Source: Pseudazoarcus pumilus (GTDB lineage: Bacteria > Pseudomonadota > Gammaproteobacteria > Burkholderiales > Rhodocyclaceae). From it: a stretch of DNA of 64,000 nucleotides. The notes under the pieces were generated by a model, which saw nothing but the letters and a program-made list of their open reading frames with translations, ran no database searches and was not told the DNA's origin. Made by a program: the position numbers and the translations under genes. Position 1 is the first letter of the stretch. Every line of letters begins with the position of its first letter. Location: NCBI RefSeq assembly GCF_002872475.1, contig NZ_CP025682.1, forward strand, positions 868,001 to 932,000, written 5' to 3'. Positions 59,593-64,000 of this stretch are shown here, piece after piece.

Positions 59593-60324
59593 ATGAGCGA
59601 GATGTTCACCGCCTTCGGCCGCGCCATCGGCAGCCTGCGTACGCCGGGCATGCTGTGGCACATGATCTGGCCGGCGATCGTCGCGCTGCTGCTGTGGATC
59701 GTCGGTGCGATCTTCTCGTGGTCGGTGTTGGTCGGCGCTGCGATGGGCTGGATCGAGACCTGGCCGTTCGCCGGCGAATGGGTGCAGGGCTCGGAGATCG
59801 CCGCCGGCACGGCGCTGATCCTGGTCAAGATCGCGCTGGTGCTGGCGATGGTCCCGCTGATCTATCTCACGGCGGCGATGCTGGTGGCGATCTTCGCGTT
59901 ACCGATGATGATCGAGCGCGTTGCCCGCGACGAGTACGCGGATCTTGAAGAGCGGCGCGGTGGCAGCAACCTGGGCAGCATCACGAATACGCTGTGGGCG
60001 AGCGTGCTGTTCGTCGTTCTCCTCGTCGTCAGCCTGCCGCTGTGGCTGATTCCGGGCGTCGGCCTGCTGGTCTCGCTGGTGCTCACGGCCTGGCTCAACG
60101 CGCGATCCTTCGGCTACGACTCGCTGATGCAACATGCCGACCGCGACGAGATCGCGACCCTGCCGCGTGCGCGGCGCGAGCCCATGCTGTTGCTCGGCGG
60201 TGCCTGCGCGCTGCTCGCCCACGTGCCATTCGTCAACCTCGTCGCACCGGCCTTCAGCGCGCTGGTGTTCGTGCATTTCATGCTGCAGTCCCTGCGCCGC
60301 GAACGCGCCGGCGCGTTGGCCTGA
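59593..60324 (+). CDS. EI24/CysZ-like domain membrane protein
   Basis: A 243-residue inner-membrane protein of the EI24 family, which includes the sulfate importer CysZ. About five hydrophobic segments are visible (MIWPAIVALLLWIVGAIFSW, TALILVKIALVLAMVPLIYL, LWASVLFVVLLVVSLPLWLI, LGGACALLAHVPFVNLVAPA). The ERRGGSNL segment and ARSFGYDSLM motif are family-like. Whether it carries sulfate cannot be told; cysD/cysNC are 15 kb away. It is followed by a CinA-like gene after 10 bases. Confidence 0.8.
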   Translation: MSEMFTAFGRAIGSLRTPGMLWHMIWPAIVALLLWIVGAIFSWSVLVGAAMGWIETWPFAGEWVQGSEIAAGTALILVKIALVLAMVPLIYLTAAMLVAIFALPMMIERVARDEYADLEERRGGSNLGSITNTLWASVLFVVLLVVSLPLWLIPGVGLLVSLVLTAWLNARSFGYDSLMQHADRDEIATLPRARREPMLLLGGACALLAHVPFVNLVAPAFSALVFVHFMLQSLRRERAGALA

Positions 60325-60334
60325 GGGGAGAGTC

Positions 60335-61084
60335 ATGGCTTTCGGCGCAATCATCATCGGTGACGAGATCCTCTCGGGGCGACGGCAGGACCGCCATCTG
60401 GCGAAACTCATCGAGCTGCTCGGTGCGCGCGGCCTGAAGCTTGCCTGGGCGCGCTACGTCGGCGACGACGCGGCGCGCTTGCTGCCGGTGCTGCGCGAGA
60501 GCTTCGCCACTGGCGACGTGGTGTTTTCCTTCGGCGGCATCGGCGCCACGCCGGATGACCGCACGCGCCAGTGCGCGGCGGCAGCGCTCGATCTGCCGCT
60601 GGCGCTGCATCCGGATGCCGAAGCGGCGATCCGCGCGCGTTTCGGCGACGACATCAACGAGCATCGCCTGCAAATGGGCGTGTTTCCGGCCGGTTGCGAC
60701 ATCGTGCCCAATCCGTACAACGGCATTCCGGGCTTCTCGATCCGCGAGCACTACTTCGTGCCCGGTTTTCCGGTGATGGCCTGGCCCATGGTCGAGTGGG
60801 TGCTCGACAGCCTCTATCTCCATCTGCACCACGCCGAGGACTACGTCGAGCGCGCCATCGTCGTGCCCGATGCCTACGAGAGCGCGCTCATCGACCTGAT
60901 GGAGCGCCTCATGCACGACTACCCGGATACCACCGTGTTCAGTCTTCCCACGGTTGCCAGCGAATCGCAGTGTCGCTCCATCGAACTCGGCGTGAAGGGG
61001 CCGGCGGTCAGTGTCGCGGCCGCGATGGAGGCGATGTGCGAGGGTGTCTCCGCGGTGGGCTACGTCTGGCAGGAGCGCGCTTGA
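60335..61084 (+). CDS. CinA-like molybdopterin-binding (MoCF) domain protein
   Basis: A 249-residue protein consisting mainly of the MoCF/CinA N-terminal domain: GAIIIGDEILSGRRQDRHLA at the start, VVFSFGGIGATPDDRTRQCAA as the nucleotide or pterin-binding loop, and NPYNGIPGFSIREHYFVPGFPVM. It lacks the C-terminal nicotinamide-nucleotide amidase domain of full CinA (over 400 residues). AGGGGAGA precedes the ATG. It is coupled to the next gene by a TTGA overlap. The function in bacteria is uncertain. Confidence 0.85.
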   Translation: MAFGAIIIGDEILSGRRQDRHLAKLIELLGARGLKLAWARYVGDDAARLLPVLRESFATGDVVFSFGGIGATPDDRTRQCAAAALDLPLALHPDAEAAIRARFGDDINEHRLQMGVFPAGCDIVPNPYNGIPGFSIREHYFVPGFPVMAWPMVEWVLDSLYLHLHHAEDYVERAIVVPDAYESALIDLMERLMHDYPDTTVFSLPTVASESQCRSIELGVKGPAVSVAAAMEAMCEGVSAVGYVWQERA

Positions 61085-61863
61085 TCTTCGGCCTCAAGCG
61101 CAGGCGCGGATCCGCGCCGGCAAGCGTCGAGCAGGCCAGCGTGGAACTGGCCGGACGCCGTCTGGACTATCGATTGCGCCGCTCGGCGCGACGCACGCTG
61201 GCCCTGCGCGTCGATCACCGCGGCGTGCAGGTGTCGGCGCCCCAGCGCCTGCCGGAAGCCGAGATCGAAGCTTTCCTCCTGGCCAACCACGGCTGGCTGG
61301 AACGCAAGCTTGGGGATCTGCGCTCGGCCGCGAGCGTGGCCGCCTTCGAGGCTGTCGACGGTGCGCTTTTCCCGCTCGAAGGACGCCCGGCGCGGCTCGT
61401 CGTCGTGCCCGGTCGTCGTCGCGCGTGCTGGTCGGTTGGCGAGGACGGCGTCGAGGAACTGTGGCTCGGTGATGGCGTCGATACACGGGCGGCCCTGCTG
61501 CGCGCCCTGAAGGCGCGCGCGACCGAACGCTTTACGCCGCGCCTGGCCGAGTACTGCGCCCGGCTCGGGCGCGCGCCGGTGCCGCTGCGGCTGACCTCGG
61601 CGCGCACGCGCTGGGGCAGTTGCAGCACCCGTTCCGGCATCCGCCTGCACTGGCGCCTGATCCATGTGGCGCCAGCGCTGGCCGACTACGTCATCGCGCA
61701 CGAGGTCGCACATCTGGCGGAGATGAATCATTCGCCGCGTTTCTGGCAGATCGTGGAGGCGCTCTACCCGAACTGGCGCGAGGCGCGCCGCGCGCTCGCC
61801 GAGGTGGCACGCACGCTGCCGGCGATCGATGCGCGCGACACCCTCGCACCCGAAGACATGTGA
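61081..61863 (+). CDS. YgjP-like (DUF45) M48-related metallopeptidase
   Basis: A 260-residue protein of the YgjP/SprT-like group. The zinc motif [11 protein letters not shown] lies near residues 206-216, with [21 protein letters not shown] upstream and [14 protein letters not shown] downstream, the usual arrangement. The start is a TTG at 61081 overlapping the CinA-like stop by four bases, with AGGAG upstream; no ATG exists close by in frame. Family members are predicted to be proteases of unknown target, perhaps associated with DNA-protein or stress repair. Confidence 0.87.
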   Translation: MIFGLKRRRGSAPASVEQASVELAGRRLDYRLRRSARRTLALRVDHRGVQVSAPQRLPEAEIEAFLLANHGWLERKLGDLRSAASVAAFEAVDGALFPLEGRPARLVVVPGRRRACWSVGEDGVEELWLGDGVDTRAALLRALKARATERFTPRLAEYCARLGRAPVPLRLTSARTRWGSCSTRSGIRLHWRLIHVAPALADYVIAHEVAHLAEMNHSPRFWQIVEALYPNWREARRALAEVARTLPAIDARDTLAPEDM

Positions 61864-61877
61864 CAAGGAGAAAGACG

Positions 61878-62294
61878 ATGCGATTGCTGCACACCATGCT
61901 GCGCGTAGGCGATCTCGAACGTTCGATCGAGTTCTACACCCAGGTCCTGGGCATGGACCTGCTGCGCCGCTCGGAGAACCCGGAGTACGAATACTCGCTG
62001 GCCTTCGTCGGCTTTGACGGCGGCAACCCCGGTCAGGCCGAGATCGAGCTGACCTACAACTGGGGCCAGAGCGAATACGACATGGGTACGGCCTATGGCC
62101 ACATCGCGCTGGGCGTCGACGACATCCACGCCGCCTGTGAGCGCATCCGCGCGGCCGGCGGCAACATCACGCGCGAACCCGGCCCGGTCAAGGGCGGCAA
62201 GACCGTGATCGCCTTCATCACCGACCCGGACGGCTACAAGATCGAGCTGATCGAGCGCAAGGACGACGCTGGCACGGGGCAGGGCCTGCGCTGA
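61878..62294 (+). CDS. gloA: lactoylglutathione lyase (glyoxalase I)
   Basis: A 138-residue VOC-fold enzyme that isomerises the methylglyoxal-glutathione hemithioacetal to S-lactoylglutathione. The metal ligands line up with E. coli GloA: His5, Glu57, His75, Glu123. [24 protein letters not shown] and [15 protein letters not shown] are diagnostic. The proteobacterial form is nickel-dependent. AAGGAGAAAG precedes the ATG. It ends the plus-strand set that began with ffh and is followed by a strong terminator. Confidence 0.96.
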   Translation: MRLLHTMLRVGDLERSIEFYTQVLGMDLLRRSENPEYEYSLAFVGFDGGNPGQAEIELTYNWGQSEYDMGTAYGHIALGVDDIHAACERIRAAGGNITREPGPVKGGKTVIAFITDPDGYKIELIERKDDAGTGQGLR

Positions 62295-62314
62295 TTCGTG
62301 CATGCCGACGACGA

Positions 62315-62341
62315 AACGCCGACCCGAGGGTCGGCGTTTTT
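62315..62341 (+). terminator. rho-independent terminator after gloA
   Basis: AACGCCGACC (62315-62324), loop CGAG, GGTCGGCGTT (62329-62338), then a T run, 20 bases after the gloA stop. On the minus strand the same stem is followed only by TTTCG, so it could be a weak terminator for the tRNA unit. Confidence 0.88.
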
Positions 62342-62350
62342 CATGGACGT

Positions 62351-62427
62351 TGGTGGGCCGTGCAGGACTTGAACCTGCGACCAAGCGATTATGAGTCGCC
62401 TGCTCTGACCAACTGAGCTAACGGCCC
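62351..62427 (-). tRNA. tRNA-Ile2 (anticodon CAU)
   Basis: A 77-base cloverleaf with CCA encoded. The acceptor stem pairs GGGCCGT with ACGGCCC. The anticodon stem-loop GCGA-CTCATAA-TCGC gives anticodon CAU, and the T-loop is GGTTCAAGTCC. The D-arm and anticodon arm are essentially identical to the E. coli lysidine-modified tRNA-Ile2 and unlike elongator or initiator tRNA-Met. TilS should convert C34 to lysidine so that it reads AUA. It lies 46 bases downstream of rpoD on the same strand, behind the rpoD terminator. Confidence 0.93.
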
Positions 62428-62436
62428 GCGGTGCGG

Positions 62437-62466
62437 AAAAAAACGCCGCCCGGGTGGGGGCGGCGT
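62437..62466 (-). terminator. rho-independent terminator of rpoD
   Basis: On the minus strand ACGCCGCCC, a CCACCC loop, GGGCGGCGT, followed by seven T bases. It starts 7 bases after the rpoD stop, and the tRNA begins only 9 bases after the T run. Confidence 0.9.
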
Positions 62467-62472
62467 GTTGGA

Positions 62473-64000
<1,528 letters not shown>

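Noticed and set aside
62351-62427. tRNA-Met, because the anticodon is CAU
   Set aside because: The D-arm and anticodon arm match tRNA-Ile2, not elongator or initiator tRNA-Met.

Overview
The window is GC-rich bacterial chromosome, densely packed with 67 protein genes (the first and last run off the window) and one tRNA. There is no rRNA, CRISPR array, prophage, transposase or gene-free stretch over 300 bases. The gene orders gpmA-envC-ctp-moeB, cytochrome c4/engB/hemB, tkt-gap-pgk-fba and corC-ccsA/ffh, together with pilBCD and an exosortase-A module, suggest a proteobacterium, most likely a betaproteobacterium near Rhodocyclales. This rests on gene order and recognised families, not on a search.

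Layout. 1-5480: an arsenosugar-type radical SAM gene (arsS) next to a TVP38/flavoprotein fusion, diverging from a DUF3047 / sodium symporter / phosphoesterase-like operon and a VOC protein. 5481-10435: fumC coupled to an ECF sigma factor and its zinc anti-sigma factor, a large MscS channel and a GGCT-like protein. 10462-17746: a Calvin-cycle/gluconeogenesis block on the minus strand (prk, tkt, gap, pgk, fba, plus an inositol-monophosphatase-family gene), without pyk or RuBisCO. 17785-30539: housekeeping genes (rsmE, argA, yggX, phoU, rpiA, moeA, ferritin-like DUF455, cytochrome c4, engB, hemB, HAD phosphatase, bioB, comF, trmL, gpsA). 30544-37342: SH3 protein, secB, grxC, rhodanese and arsR diverging from gpmA, envC, ctp, a conserved unknown and moeB.

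37339-46681: an isolated exosortase-A accessory triad (acyl carrier protein diverging from AMP ligase and PLP decarboxylase), then sulfate activation (cysQ diverging from cysD-cysNC), argB and ugd. 46686-58114: a long minus-strand run, ccsA, corC, pilB, pilC, pilD, fmdB, aspS, a degenerate receiver-TPR protein, a barnase-type RNase, its barstar and nudB; the last four are joined by 4-base stop/start overlaps. 58226-62294: ffh, an EI24 protein, a CinA-like protein, a YgjP-type metallopeptidase and gloA, ending in a terminator. The right edge holds tRNA-Ile2(CAU) behind the terminator of rpoD.

The genes fit an aerobic organism with cytochrome c respiration, type IV pili, sulfate assimilation, exosortase-linked exopolysaccharide and probable CO2-fixation capacity. 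Most noteworthy are the RNase/barstar chain with its pseudo-receiver, the orphan exosortase triad with a shared promoter island, the possible extension of the arsenosugar locus, and several strong hairpins or palindromes between divergent or convergent genes.
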